DNA of 64,000 nucleotides from a virus. The stretch is from positions 1 to 64,000 of the IMG/VR virus record IMGVR_UViG_3300026484_000436; one strand, given 5' to 3'. A model generated the notes under the pieces. It was not told the DNA's origin. It did no database searches and was given only the letters and a program-made list of their open reading frames with translations. Below, in pieces: positions 32,865-42,475 of the stretch (within the stretch, counting starts at the first letter, position 1; the number at the start of each line of letters is the position of its first letter). The position numbers were made by a program, and so were the translations under genes.

Positions 32865-34036
32865 ACTATTCCTTCAATTTTCCAACCAACTATTTTTATG
32901 TCAATACTTCTAACCTGAGAAATACTTCTCGAAATTCCATCATTCAATCCAGCAATATAACCATCTTTATCGTTATTTTTTTGATAAGTTTCTACATATA
33001 TTTTATCATCTGTAAAACTTAAAAACATACCTGAATTATTATCTCTATTATCATCGTCAGAATAACTTGAAAATACACCAAATTGCATAATTTCACCTGA
33101 ACTCCATCTCATATATCCAATAAAAAGTGCATTTCTACCTAATGGGTTATTTATTGAATAACCATTATTATCTATTGAATGCCATCCACTATCAAAAACA
33201 GGTTTTCCAATACCACCTGCCATTTCTTTAAGGGATTTTTGATTTCCATCATTGTGAAATATCAACTCAGGAGCATCTATTATAACTGCTGCTTTTGATT
33301 TTAAAACAGTAACATCCGAATCTCGTGATTGTGCATCATTTTCCACACCTAATATAAGTGCTGAATTTTCGTCGCTGCCATCTCCCCAATAAGCATAAGT
33401 ATTATCATCGGAAACATATTTTAGATATCCATAATCAGAACCTTCATTTGTATCTGAATCAAATTTTAAAATAGTTTCCCCATCTTTATTTTTAAAAGTC
33501 AATCCACCTGTTTCAATTTTTTTAGATTTGTCTAAATAAGGTTCTATATCATCTTTTATAGTATCTATATCGTCTTTATTGCTTTTTATATCATCTGAAT
33601 TAGAACTCACCTCATCTTTTAAATCTTTAATAGTTTCATCATAATTATCTTTAAAAGTTTTAAAATCACTTTTATTAAATTTATCTTCATCAAGTTTTTG
33701 TAATTTATCACTTAAATCTTTTAGTTTGTCATTTATCGAATTATTATCGCTTGTCGTTGAATTTATATCGTCTTGTATTTCATTTATTAAATCACGAATT
33801 TTATTTAATTCTGTTTCCACTTCTTTAAAATACTCTTCATCTGTTTTTGTTTTTATGAATGTTTCTAATTCATCTATTTTTGATTCAATATCCGTTAAAG
33901 AATAAGAAACATTAAAAACCTCATCGCCATTCACTTGATATATTTTTTTAGATTCCCCATCATAATATAACATTGACTTTAATTCTACTTTGTGAAGACT
34001 ATCACAAGTTTCTAATTCGCAAGTTTTGATAGACAT
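32861..34036 (-). CDS. Tail fibre protein with coiled coil and tip domain (391 aa)
   Basis: Three parts: an N-terminal segment (MSIKTCELETCDSLHKVELK, then MLYYDGESKKIY) shared in outline with other fibres here; a coiled coil (about 50-170) with repeated Asp/Lys heptads; and a C-terminal beta domain from about residue 280 (FDSGWHSIDNNGYSI ... VGWKIEGIV) that looks like a fibre tip. It likely trimerises. Confidence 0.7.
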   Translation of the reverse strand: MSIKTCELETCDSLHKVELKSMLYYDGESKKIYQVNGDEVFNVSYSLTDIESKIDELETFIKTKTDEEYFKEVETELNKIRDLINEIQDDINSTTSDNNSINDKLKDLSDKLQKLDEDKFNKSDFKTFKDNYDETIKDLKDEVSSNSDDIKSNKDDIDTIKDDIEPYLDKSKKIETGGLTFKNKDGETILKFDSDTNEGSDYGYLKYVSDDNTYAYWGDGSDENSALILGVENDAQSRDSDVTVLKSKAAVIIDAPELIFHNDGNQKSLKEMAGGIGKPVFDSGWHSIDNNGYSINNPLGRNALFIGYMRWSSGEIMQFGVFSSYSDDDNRDNNSGMFLSFTDDKIYVETYQKNNDKDGYIAGLNDGISRSISQVRSIDIKIVGWKIEGIV

Positions 34037-34308
34037 TATAATCCTTTAATTTTTTCATAATAACTACTCAGTTTATTTTGAATGTAATTATTACCTTTTT
34101 TATATTTAGATAAATCTGACAGCAATTCATTTTTTTCTTTAAAAGATTTAATTTTTTTCAAATCCTGAAATAATTTATCATAATCCAATTTTAGGTCCAT
34201 GTGTAATAATTTTGTCATAAAAGTCTCAAAATTATTTTTTTCTTTGGTATCTTCAATCTCATTTATTTTATTTTGTAATTCTAAAAAACCTTCATATATC
34301 GTTTTCAT
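34036..34308 (-). CDS. Small helical protein (90 aa), fibre accessory
   Basis: All-helical and charged (ELQNKINEIEDTKEKNNFE; LSDLSKYKKGNNYIQNKLS). The stop overlaps the start of the 391-aa fibre gene by 1 bp, suggesting coupled translation and perhaps a fibre chaperone. No family recognised. Confidence 0.6.
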   Translation of the reverse strand: MKTIYEGFLELQNKINEIEDTKEKNNFETFMTKLLHMDLKLDYDKLFQDLKKIKSFKEKNELLSDLSKYKKGNNYIQNKLSSYYEKIKGL

Positions 34309-34325
34309 TAAAACCCTTTTTTAAA

Positions 34326-34351
34326 GTTACGGGAGTTTAAAACCCCGTAAC
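34326..34351 (-). other. Hairpin with a stop codon in its loop
   Basis: The 8-bp stem GTTACGGG / CCCGTAAC carries the TAA of the 119-aa gene in its 10-base loop. There is no T-run after it. Same style as the hairpin at the sheath stop. Confidence 0.45.
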
Positions 34352-34696
34352 CATTATTGAAATAATTTTACAATCTTTATAAACCTTTTTCGGGTGTAGT
34401 GTAGATTTTTGTAATCTAGGTCTTTCACTTTGTGGTTCGATACCTGGATTATTTAAAGAATCACCCAATGGCGAACCTTCATCAGTACTTGTATTGTCAT
34501 CTCCAACAGGAACCCCACTTGAAAAATCACCTAATGGCGAACTCTCACCTGTATTTGTGGTATCGCTATTTGTATTATCTGTCATATCATTTTCAGCAGG
34601 AGTACTACCTGTATTTGTAAAATCATTTTCAGCAGGAACCCCATTTGTACTATTGTCATTCGTATCTTCTAAAGGTGTTTCATTTTCTTCCATCAT
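34337..34696 (-). CDS. Low-complexity Thr/Asn/Asp-rich protein (119 aa)
   Basis: Residues 3-85 are a flexible repeat-like stretch (VPAENDFTNTGSTPAENDMT; SSPLGDFSSGVPVGDD), with PAEND and SPLGD each present twice. The C-terminal 35 residues are more ordered (LHPKKVYKDCKIISIMVTGF). It is encoded between the 1527-aa fibre and the 90-aa gene, so it is probably a virion linker or fibre part. Function unknown. Confidence 0.6.
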   Translation of the reverse strand: MMEENETPLEDTNDNSTNGVPAENDFTNTGSTPAENDMTDNTNSDTTNTGESSPLGDFSSGVPVGDDNTSTDEGSPLGDSLNNPGIEPQSERPRLQKSTLHPKKVYKDCKIISIMVTGF

Positions 34697-34719
34697 TTTA
34701 TCCTTTTTTTATTTAATAA

Positions 34720-34747
34720 AAAATCAAGGTTTAAAATCCTTGATTTT
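34720..34747 (-). terminator. Intrinsic terminator of the giant fibre gene
   Basis: A 10-bp stem (AAAATCAAGG / CCTTGATTTT, loop of 8 that includes the TAA stop) runs into a T-rich stretch on the minus strand. It is a good candidate for ending transcripts of the 1527-aa gene. Confidence 0.65.
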
Positions 34748-37700
34748 CTCGCCCAATTGGTGTGTTTTGTCTATTTGAACTAAATGATTCATCTTGTGTT
34801 ATAAAAGTATTTACTATTCCAACATTCGCAACTTCAAAACCATCTTCATATAAAGGCGAATTTAATTTAGTTGAATGAACTCCACTTGCTTCTTCATTGT
34901 CGAAGTTTCCATTCCCTACAACCATTGGGATATAACCATCTTTTACTTCTTCTTCGAAATAAATTCTGTATTTACCAACTGAAATTCTTTTGACACCTTT
35001 AATCCCATAACCTTTTATGATAGAACACCACCCGTCTTCATCATAATTCGTTCCATCAAAAACAACAGCAATTTTATTGAATCTTAGATCTGTTTTTTCT
35101 ACTTTAACATTATCCAATCTTTTTTCTTCGGCAGTTGCTCTTGAAATTTCATTATCAAGTTTCGCATCAATTTCGTTTTCTCTTTGAGTTGCTCTATTGA
35201 TTTCATCTGATAAATCTTCGTTGATTTGATTTTCAACTCTTTGTGCTCTATCTGATTCTTCTTCAAGTGAAACTCTCAATTTGTTTTCTTCGTCAATTGC
35301 TCTACTTCTTTCAACTGATATTTCATTTGACAACTCATTTTCTCTTTGAGTTGCTCTTGAAGTTTCATTTGAAATTTCATCTTCTAATTCGTCTTCTTTT
35401 GAAGTCGCTCTATTTATTTCATCGTCAAGTCTTTTATCAAGTACATTAACCTCATTAACAATTTCTGTTTCTTTTGTAGTCGCTCTATTAACTTCATTGT
35501 TTATCTGAATTTGTAAATCTTCATCTTTTGTTTTTGCTCTATTTATTTCATCATAAAGATTTGATTTGATATTTTCTTCTTCGGCAGTCGCTCTATTAAC
35601 TTCGTCATCTACTTTCTTTTCAATTAAATCTTCTTTCGAAGTTGCTCTATTAACTTCGTCTTCAATTTTTGAATTTAATTCATCATCTTTTGAAATACTT
35701 CTATTGATTTCATTTGAAATTTTATCTTCTAAGTCATTTTCTTTTGAAACTGCTCTATTAACTTCGTCTTCAATTTTTGAATTTAATCTTATATCTTCAT
35801 CGATTGCTCTACTAACTTCATTTGAAATTTTATCTTCTAGGTCATTTTCTTTTGAAACTGCTCTATTTGATTCATCATCGATTTTTGAATTCAATTCATC
35901 ATCTTTTGAAATACTTCTATTGATTTCATTTGAAATTTTATCTTCTAAATCGTTTTCTTTTGAAACTGCTCTATTTGATTCATCATCGATTTTTGAATTC
36001 AATTCATCATCTTTTGAAATACTTCTATTTATTTCATTTGAAATTTTATCTTCTAAGTCATTTTCTTTTGAAACTGCTCTATTAACTTCGTCTTCAATTT
36101 TTGAATTCAATTCATCATCTTTTGAAAAACTTCTATTGATTTCATTTGAAATTTTATCTTCTAAATCATTTTCTTTTGTAACTGCTCTATTGATTTCATC
36201 ATCGATTTTTGAATTTAATTCATCATCTTTTGAAATACTTCTATTGATTTCATTTGAAATTTTATCTTCTAAATCGTTTTCTTTTGAAGTTGCTCTATTT
36301 GTTTCATCATCAATTTTTGAATTTAATCTTGTATCTTCATCAACTGCTCTATTTACTTCATTTGAAATTTTATCTTCTAAATCGTTTTCTTTTGAAGTTG
36401 CTCTATTTGTTTCATCATCGATTTTTGAATTTAATCTTGTATCTTCATCAACTGCTCTATTGATTTCATTTGAAATTTTATCTTCTAAATCGTTTTCTTT
36501 CGAAGTTGCTCTATTTGTTTCATCATCGATTTTTGAATTTAATCTCGTATCTTCATCAACTGCTCTATTGATTTCATTTGAAATTTTATCTTCTAAATCA
36601 TTTTCTTTTGAAACTGCTCTATTAATTTCATCATTTATAGAAGTTTCAAGTTTATTATCTATATCCGTTGCCCTTATAATTTCATTTGATAATTTTTCAT
36701 CAATGTTATCTTCTTTTGAAACTGCTCTATTAACTTCGTCTTCAATTTTTGAATTTAATTCATCATCTTTTGAAATACTTCTATTTATTTCATTTGAAAT
36801 TTTATCTTCTAAGTCATTTTCTTTTGAAACTGCTCTATTGATTTCATCATTTATAGAAGTTTCAAGTTTATTATCAATTTCAATTGCTCTATTAACTTCA
36901 TCATCTACTTTCTTTTCAATTAAATCTTCTTTCGAAGTTGCTCTATTAACTTCGTCTTCAATTTTTGAATTCAATTCATCATCTTTTGAAATACTTCTAT
37001 TTATTTCATTGTCAAGTTTTTCGCTAATACTTCTTTCTGTAGAAATTGCTCTATTTTTTTCATCTTCGATATTTGATTTTAACGAAGTATCAGTTGATAT
37101 TGCTCTATTTTTTTCGTTTTTTAAATCTTCGGATAAAGTTTCCATTTTTGAATTTAATCTTGTATCTTCATCAACTGCTCTACTAATTTCATTTGAAATT
37201 TTATCTTCTAAATCATTTTCTTTTGTAACTGCTCTATTGATTTCATCATTTATAGAAGTTTCAAGTTTATTATCAACATCTATTGCTCTATTAACTTCGT
37301 CATCTACTTTCTTTTCAATTAAATCTTCTTTTGAAACTGCTCTATTAACTTCGTCTTCAATTTTTGAATTTAATTCATCATCTTTTGAAATACTTCTATT
37401 AACTTCGTCATCTACTTTCTTTTCAATTAAATCTTCTTTCGAAGTTGCTCTATTGATTTCATCTGAAATTTTGTTTTCAAGTTTAGTATCAATTTCAATT
37501 GCTCTATTAACTTCGTCATCTACTTTCTTTTCAATTAAATCTTCTTTTGAAACTGCTCTATTAACTTCATCTTCAATTTTTGAATTTAATTCGTCATCTT
37601 TTGAAATACTTCTACTAACTTCATTTGAAATTTTATCTTCTAAATCATTTTCTTTCGAAGTTGCTCTATTTATTTCATTTGAAATTTTTGAATTTAATTC

Positions 37701-39314
37701 ATCATCTTTTGAAATACTTCTATTAACTTCATCATCTACTTTCTTTTCAATTAAATCTTCTTTCGAAGTTGCTCTATTGATTTCATCTGAAATTTTATTT
37801 TCAAGTTTATTATCAATTTCAATTGCTCTATTAACTTCGTCATCTACTTTCTTTTCAATTAAATCTTCTTTCGAAGTTGCTCTATTGATTTCATCATTTA
37901 TAGAAGTTTCAAGTTTATTATCAATTTCAATTGCTCTATTAACTTCATCATCTACTTTCTTTTCAATTAAATCTTCTTTCGAAGTTGCTCTATTGATTTC
38001 ATCTGAAATTTTGTTTTCAAGTTTAGTATCAGCATCTATTGCTCTATTTACTTCATTTGAAATTTTATCTTCTAAATCATTTTCTTTCGAAGTTGCTCTA
38101 TTGATTTCATCATTTATAGAAGTTTCAAGTTTATTATCGACATCTATCGCTCTATTAACTTCACTATCTAATTTATTAGATATATCTGAAACATTTTCCC
38201 TAATAGAAGTTTCCTCTGCCACTGCTCTATCTTTTTCCGAATTTACTTTATCTTCTACAGATTTTGTATAAGCATTTGCTTCACTTATAGACGAATCCAA
38301 TTTATTATCTGCATCTACTGCTCTTGTAATTTCATCATTTAATTTCGCAACAGTCGTATCTAATTTACTTTTATTTTCTGAAATTTTATTAGATAAATCA
38401 TTTTCGGCAGTTTGTGCTCTTGTTTGTTCTGATGTAAGTTTTTGTCCTAAATCATCAAATCTATTTTGAGTATCTGTTTTTATAGTATCCACAGAACCAT
38501 TCAAGTAACTTATATCTTTAGAATTTTCATCGACTCTTGTATCAATATCTTTATTGAAAATATCAATTGAATTGACCCTATTTGTTACATTTTTAACATT
38601 ATCATCTATCGAATCCGTTTTATCTTTAAGTGATATAATTTCATTTTGAGAGTTTGATATATTACTTTTTAAAGTTTCAATTTTACCAACTAATTCGGTA
38701 TCTTTTTCAGTCGCTCTATTTATTTCAACTTGTAAATCACTTGACAAATCTTGATATTTATGGTTCAATAAATCCACTTTACCATTCACAAAATCTTCTG
38801 AAGCACTTTGATTTATTTCATCTTGTAATCTTGCTGTAACATCACTCACAGATTTATTAACAATATCGATTTTAGTTTCCAAAAGAGATTTATCTGCTTT
38901 TTGTGAAATTTTACCATCTACATCTGCTTTTGTATAAATATCGTTCATATTCGCTTTTAGATTAAGTTTTCCTTCGTAATCCGTAATAACTTTTTCAAGT
39001 TTTTGCTCATAAATTGATAATGTATTATTTAGAGTTGTAGAATCTACTTTTTGAGATAAAAATCTATCTATATCATTTTTACAATATATATCTGCAACAT
39101 TTGCTTTAACATTTAAAGAGTCCGTCAAATTTGTTTTTGTTACGGCATTTTCTTGAAGTGAAGAAACAACTGCTGATAAATCATTTATTCTTGTGCTATT
39201 GACATTTATTGTATTTATATAGTCGTTTAAATTCATTTTAGTAAGGATATCTGATATATTTAGGACCTGATTTGTTCCATAAATAATAGTATCCGCCTTA
39301 ATAGTTCCATACAT
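34731..39314 (-). CDS. Giant repetitive tail fibre (1527 aa)
   Basis: Residues 1-380 are irregular coiled coil. From about 385 to 1400 the protein is an array of 18-residue repeats of the form EINRAxSKENDLEDKISN, with variants KEDLIEKKVDD, KDDELNSKIED and EIDNKLETSIND. The last 110 residues form a beta-rich tip (IAVVFDGTNYDEDGWCSII ... SNRQNTPIGRENQGF). The NRA...E..L..K pattern is a familiar phage tail-fibre coiled coil. A helix of about 1000 residues would be near 150 nm, comparable to a T4 long tail fibre. An open frame of 901 codons on the opposite strand is a by-product of the repeats. Confidence 0.85.
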   Translation of the reverse strand: MYGTIKADTIIYGTNQVLNISDILTKMNLNDYINTINVNSTRINDLSAVVSSLQENAVTKTNLTDSLNVKANVADIYCKNDIDRFLSQKVDSTTLNNTLSIYEQKLEKVITDYEGKLNLKANMNDIYTKADVDGKISQKADKSLLETKIDIVNKSVSDVTARLQDEINQSASEDFVNGKVDLLNHKYQDLSSDLQVEINRATEKDTELVGKIETLKSNISNSQNEIISLKDKTDSIDDNVKNVTNRVNSIDIFNKDIDTRVDENSKDISYLNGSVDTIKTDTQNRFDDLGQKLTSEQTRAQTAENDLSNKISENKSKLDTTVAKLNDEITRAVDADNKLDSSISEANAYTKSVEDKVNSEKDRAVAEETSIRENVSDISNKLDSEVNRAIDVDNKLETSINDEINRATSKENDLEDKISNEVNRAIDADTKLENKISDEINRATSKEDLIEKKVDDEVNRAIEIDNKLETSINDEINRATSKEDLIEKKVDDEVNRAIEIDNKLENKISDEINRATSKEDLIEKKVDDEVNRSISKDDELNSKISNEINRATSKENDLEDKISNEVSRSISKDDELNSKIEDEVNRAVSKEDLIEKKVDDEVNRAIEIDTKLENKISDEINRATSKEDLIEKKVDDEVNRSISKDDELNSKIEDEVNRAVSKEDLIEKKVDDEVNRAIDVDNKLETSINDEINRAVTKENDLEDKISNEISRAVDEDTRLNSKMETLSEDLKNEKNRAISTDTSLKSNIEDEKNRAISTERSISEKLDNEINRSISKDDELNSKIEDEVNRATSKEDLIEKKVDDEVNRAIEIDNKLETSINDEINRAVSKENDLEDKISNEINRSISKDDELNSKIEDEVNRAVSKEDNIDEKLSNEIIRATDIDNKLETSINDEINRAVSKENDLEDKISNEINRAVDEDTRLNSKIDDETNRATSKENDLEDKISNEINRAVDEDTRLNSKIDDETNRATSKENDLEDKISNEVNRAVDEDTRLNSKIDDETNRATSKENDLEDKISNEINRSISKDDELNSKIDDEINRAVTKENDLEDKISNEINRSFSKDDELNSKIEDEVNRAVSKENDLEDKISNEINRSISKDDELNSKIDDESNRAVSKENDLEDKISNEINRSISKDDELNSKIDDESNRAVSKENDLEDKISNEVSRAIDEDIRLNSKIEDEVNRAVSKENDLEDKISNEINRSISKDDELNSKIEDEVNRATSKEDLIEKKVDDEVNRATAEEENIKSNLYDEINRAKTKDEDLQIQINNEVNRATTKETEIVNEVNVLDKRLDDEINRATSKEDELEDEISNETSRATQRENELSNEISVERSRAIDEENKLRVSLEEESDRAQRVENQINEDLSDEINRATQRENEIDAKLDNEISRATAEEKRLDNVKVEKTDLRFNKIAVVFDGTNYDEDGWCSIIKGYGIKGVKRISVGKYRIYFEEEVKDGYIPMVVGNGNFDNEEASGVHSTKLNSPLYEDGFEVANVGIVNTFITQDESFSSNRQNTPIGRENQGF
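35115..38165 (-). repeat. 54-bp tandem repeat array within the giant fibre gene
   Basis: The recurring GCTCTATT anchor (seen on the plus strand) recurs every 54 bp, for example at 37879 and 37933. About 55-60 units are present, most differing by a few bases; several blocks of two or three units are nearly identical, indicating duplication of larger segments. The limits given are approximate. Confidence 0.85.
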
Positions 39315-39359
39315 TAAGCATCCTTTTTGTTATCTTTTAAATTATTTAATTTTTTAGTT

Positions 39360-39620
39360 TTAAACTACACTTAAAGTGCTTCCCTTAGGTATTTCAAGTG
39401 TAGTTCCACTCTCAATTTCAAAAGGTCCTCCAACGATAGAATTATGCCCATCTTGGATTTTATAATCATTCGTCAATTTGTTTATGTTCTGTTTTAAGTA
39501 ACTTTTAGCATCTATTTCATCTTTCGTATAATAAATATCATCGTGTTTATGAGTATCTAAAAGTGTAAATAATTGCTTTATTCTTTCTATAATATAATCT
39601 ATTAAAATAAAATTTTTCAT
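39360..39620 (-). CDS. Short fibre or spacer protein (86 aa)
   Basis: Contains HKHDDIYYTKDEIDAKSYL (residues 24-42), a fibre motif (HxHD..YYTK.E) well known in phage fibres, and a short beta-stalk-like end (GPFEIESGTTLEIPKGSTL). It probably trimerises as a small fibre, collar or baseplate pin. It lies between the giant fibre and a coiled-coil fibre gene. Confidence 0.7.
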   Translation of the reverse strand: MKNFILIDYIIERIKQLFTLLDTHKHDDIYYTKDEIDAKSYLKQNINKLTNDYKIQDGHNSIVGGPFEIESGTTLEIPKGSTLSVV

Positions 39621-39630
39621 ATAAAATCCT

Positions 39631-40152
39631 TTAAAAATTTGAATTACTAAATGAAATTATTGAATCATTTTTAACATTTATTTCATCTATCGCTAATAAG
39701 TTATCTTTATAATAGTAATTTATTTTTGAAGGAAAATAATTTACATATTCATCAAGGTAATTGAAATTTATATAATCTATTGTCATATAATACCCATTTT
39801 CGAACTCAATTCTATAAATATCGTTATTTTTGTTTCTTAAAATTTCGATAGACTTCATAAATTGAAATTGAGTAACTTTATTATAAATTTCTAAAAGCAT
39901 TTTTTTATAATGCTCAATTTCTGCCTTTAATTTTTCAATTTCTGTTTTAACCATTTCTTCAATATCATTTTTTGTATTCTCTAAATCAACCATTACCTTA
40001 TTTTCAAGGTCCGAAATTTTATCGTTTATCAATGAAATAAGATCCTCAGGTGAAGTACCATTTGATAGAGTATTTTTTAAATTTATAATTTCTTGTATTG
40101 TAATTGTTTGTCCCGATTGACAATCTTTCAAAAAATCTGTTTTAATTGACAT
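39631..40152 (-). CDS. Fibre-type protein with coiled coil (173 aa)
   Basis: Begins MSIKTDFLKDCQSGQTITIQ, like the 391-aa and 1066-aa fibres, then a coiled coil at about 40-95 (LENKVMVDLENTKNDIEEM) and a beta domain (IYRIEFENGYYMTIDYINF). Probably a short virion fibre or attachment protein. Confidence 0.65.
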   Translation of the reverse strand: MSIKTDFLKDCQSGQTITIQEIINLKNTLSNGTSPEDLISLINDKISDLENKVMVDLENTKNDIEEMVKTEIEKLKAEIEHYKKMLLEIYNKVTQFQFMKSIEILRNKNNDIYRIEFENGYYMTIDYINFNYLDEYVNYFPSKINYYYKDNLLAIDEINVKNDSIISFSNSNF

Positions 40153-40163
40153 TTTAATTTCCT

Positions 40164-40712
40164 TTATTTAAAAATCAAAAGAGTTAAATCCAAGGGGTGC
40201 TCTTTTAAATTCAATAATTGTTTATTTTCAGCAAAGGCACTGGCATCATAAATATATATTTTGTTTCCATCGACCCTTAACTCTGCCATTTCTTCATCTG
40301 TTTCAGCAACTATAAAAATACAATCATTTTCATAAATAAAGGGATTTTCTTGGGGTTCCACCGAAATTTTTTCATAACTTGAAGAATCAATTTTTTCGAT
40401 TACTTCATCTATCAATTTCTTTTTAATAAAAACAGTTATCACACCTTCAACTTCGGTGCCGTCTTCACAAACCCATTTATTACTTATTTCCCGTTCTTTT
40501 GTCGCTGTATCACAAAAAACTTTCCAACTTGAAGAATTTCTACTATCAAATAAATCTGCATAATATGCTACTTTATAATTTCCTTCTTCATCTTTATTCT
40601 CATCACTTTCTTGACGGGAATTTACCCATTTTTTTGTCCATTTTATAGCAGCATCCGTTGAAATTGTCGATTTTCCTCTAATTAAAACTTCTAATTTTTG
40701 TAATGCCAACAT
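40164..40712 (-). CDS. Hypothetical structural-region protein (182 aa)
   Basis: Mixed alpha/beta protein beginning MLALQKLEVLIRGKSTIST, with a central WKVFCDTATKEREIS stretch and a beta-rich end (NKIYIYDASAFAENKQLL). It lies among fibre genes but has no coiled coil. AGAGGAAG precedes the ATG. I do not recognise it. Confidence 0.6.
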   Translation of the reverse strand: MLALQKLEVLIRGKSTISTDAAIKWTKKWVNSRQESDENKDEEGNYKVAYYADLFDSRNSSSWKVFCDTATKEREISNKWVCEDGTEVEGVITVFIKKKLIDEVIEKIDSSSYEKISVEPQENPFIYENDCIFIVAETDEEMAELRVDGNKIYIYDASAFAENKQLLNLKEHPLDLTLLIFK

Positions 40713-40808
40713 CTTAATAACTTCCTCTTTTAAAGTTATTTAAAGTATTTTTCATTTTAAAACAATCAGAATATAGATAATTTTAAAATAAAAAAGGAGG
40801 AGAACTCA

Positions 40809-41693
40809 TTAAAGAGTTGCTGCATCCCCAGATTCATTTGTGTCTGCTTCAGCATTAACATTCATAACTGAATTAAAAGCATCTGCAAAACTTTTTGCGA
40901 TTGCTGCTGGGTCGATTGTTAAAACACTTGAAGTAACATTTTCGTTCGCTTTTTGAACTGCCATTTCTATTGCTTCACTTTTTACCTGAGCAACTTGATT
41001 GTCAATTACTGTTTGGAATTCTGATTTTGCATTTTCAATTAAACTTAAAATTTTTGTGCTTGAAAAAGTTTTTGCTGCATCAATAGCAGAATCATCAATT
41101 TCAGTTTTTGATTCAATTTTACCTTGAACTTCTTTAATAAGTGATTCAATTTTCGCACTTGAAAATACACCTTTTCCAGAAGCAACACTATCATCAATTT
41201 TTAAAAGTGAATTTTTTACTGCTTCTATTTCTGTTTTATTTGCTTCAATAGAATTAGTAACTTCACTTATTTTGCTTGTGATTTCTTGAGTTTTTGCATC
41301 TACAACTTCGTTAATTTTACCTTCGATTGATGCTTCTAAATCAGCAATTGTTTTATTTGTGCTTGCTAATTTTTCTGTAACTTCATCAATTCTACCACCT
41401 AATTCTTTGAATGAACCTGTAAGTGTTTCAATTGCTTTTTTGTTATCTGTTAAAATACCAATGATATTTTCAACACTAAATTCGCTATCTTCATCTCCAT
41501 CTAACACTTTTGAAATCGTATTAATTTTTGCGATTACATCATTAATGTCTGCTTTTGATAATGCTTCAATGTTAGCAATTTGGTCTTGGATTGAACCTAA
41601 TTCTTGTTTAACTGCTGTTGCTGTTGCTGTCCCTAATTGAGCAGCAATCATTTCAAGTAATTTTTCTTGTGTTTCATAAGTTTGAACTGCCAT
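40809..41693 (-). CDS. Ala-rich coiled-coil structural protein (294 aa)
   Basis: Mostly coiled coil (residues 30-170), with an internal duplication: DDSVASGKGVFSSAKIESLI near 168-187 and DDSAIDAAKTFSSTKILSLI near 203-222. Its Ala-rich, less AT-biased sequence resembles that of the capsid protein, suggesting strong expression. A fibritin/whisker or abundant fibre role would fit. Hairpin 41717-41740 lies just upstream. Confidence 0.65.
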   Translation of the reverse strand: MAVQTYETQEKLLEMIAAQLGTATATAVKQELGSIQDQIANIEALSKADINDVIAKINTISKVLDGDEDSEFSVENIIGILTDNKKAIETLTGSFKELGGRIDEVTEKLASTNKTIADLEASIEGKINEVVDAKTQEITSKISEVTNSIEANKTEIEAVKNSLLKIDDSVASGKGVFSSAKIESLIKEVQGKIESKTEIDDSAIDAAKTFSSTKILSLIENAKSEFQTVIDNQVAQVKSEAIEMAVQKANENVTSSVLTIDPAAIAKSFADAFNSVMNVNAEADTNESGDAATL

Positions 41694-41716
41694 TTAATAT
41701 CCTTTTTTTGTAATAT

Positions 41717-41740
41717 GGGACGATTTTTTAAAATCGTCCC
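41717..41740 (-). other. Strong hairpin between two structural genes
   Basis: An 11-bp inverted repeat (GGGACGATTTT / AAAATCGTCCC) in the 75-bp gap ahead of the 294-aa gene. No T-run follows on the minus strand. It may act on mRNA processing or stability. Confidence 0.5.
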
Positions 41741-41768
41741 TCAATTGTATTTAATTTTTAAAGATTTT

Positions 41769-42434
41769 TTATGCTCTTTCCACAGGTTCTCTTGGTGCAT
41801 ATTTATCAATTAAATCTTTTTCATAGTTAATCATAATTGTAAATGGGAAAGCATTTGGATAATTCCCATCATCATCTTGTTCTGCCCCATCTACATATTT
41901 TACATTCAATTCAGCAAAGTGTCTTAAATCTCTTGCAATAACTTTTGCAGATTTCTCATCAACTTTTAATGCTTGGAGTGTTACTGGTGCCATAACCTCC
42001 CCATTTAACGAAACCATAACCTGATATTTAGATGTATCTGGGAAATTATATTGACCTAAATCAATAACTACTTCTCCAGAATCACTATTAAAAAGATACT
42101 CATAAGTATCTGTTTTTCTAATTACATTTATAGCATCGACTAACTTATTAACAATATCTATAACATCTAAAAATTGGTCTTCGGCATCACCTTCACCTAA
42201 AAGTTCTTTAAGTGCTTTAACTTTTGCCTTTAAATCATCTAAATCTCCACCTGCTAAATCATCAATTTGACCTTGCAAGTCGTTTAATGCATTCTCAACA
42301 TCTCCATCTAGACTATTATGTTTAGATGCTAAGTTCGTTACATTTTCATATAAATCTTTAACTGTCTGAAATACACCTTTTGAATAATCTTCAGGTGTAA
42401 GTGTTACTAAATCGTTACTTAAATCGTAAGACAT
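41769..42434 (-). CDS. Structural protein with coiled coil and beta domain (221 aa)
   Basis: Residues 20-105 are coiled coil (NDLQGQIDDLAGGDLDDLKA), followed by a beta domain (EVVIDLGQYNFPDTSKYQVM; ELNVKYVDGAEQDDDGNYPN). Its composition, like that of the 294-aa protein, is less AT-biased than its neighbours. Probably a virion fibre, collar or whisker component. Confidence 0.6.
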   Translation of the reverse strand: MSYDLSNDLVTLTPEDYSKGVFQTVKDLYENVTNLASKHNSLDGDVENALNDLQGQIDDLAGGDLDDLKAKVKALKELLGEGDAEDQFLDVIDIVNKLVDAINVIRKTDTYEYLFNSDSGEVVIDLGQYNFPDTSKYQVMVSLNGEVMAPVTLQALKVDEKSAKVIARDLRHFAELNVKYVDGAEQDDDGNYPNAFPFTIMINYEKDLIDKYAPREPVERA

Positions 42435-42475
42435 TTCTCTTTCCTTTATTTTATATTCTCATAATTATTTAACGA

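Noticed and set aside
35115-38165. Direct repeats that might be read as a CRISPR or other spaced array
   Set aside because: The 54-bp units are contiguous, coding and degenerate in step with the protein repeat; there are no unique spacers.
35566-38271. A 901-codon open frame on the plus strand opposite the giant fibre gene
   Set aside because: It is Ser/Phe/Leu-rich and repeats with the same 54-bp period as the fibre, has no ribosome binding site context of its own, and arises because the fibre repeat lacks stops in one antisense frame.
40790-40808. A plus-strand AAGGAGGAG that looks like a ribosome binding site
   Set aside because: No substantial plus-strand gene follows; on the minus strand it is simply the CT-rich sequence after the stop of the 294-aa gene.
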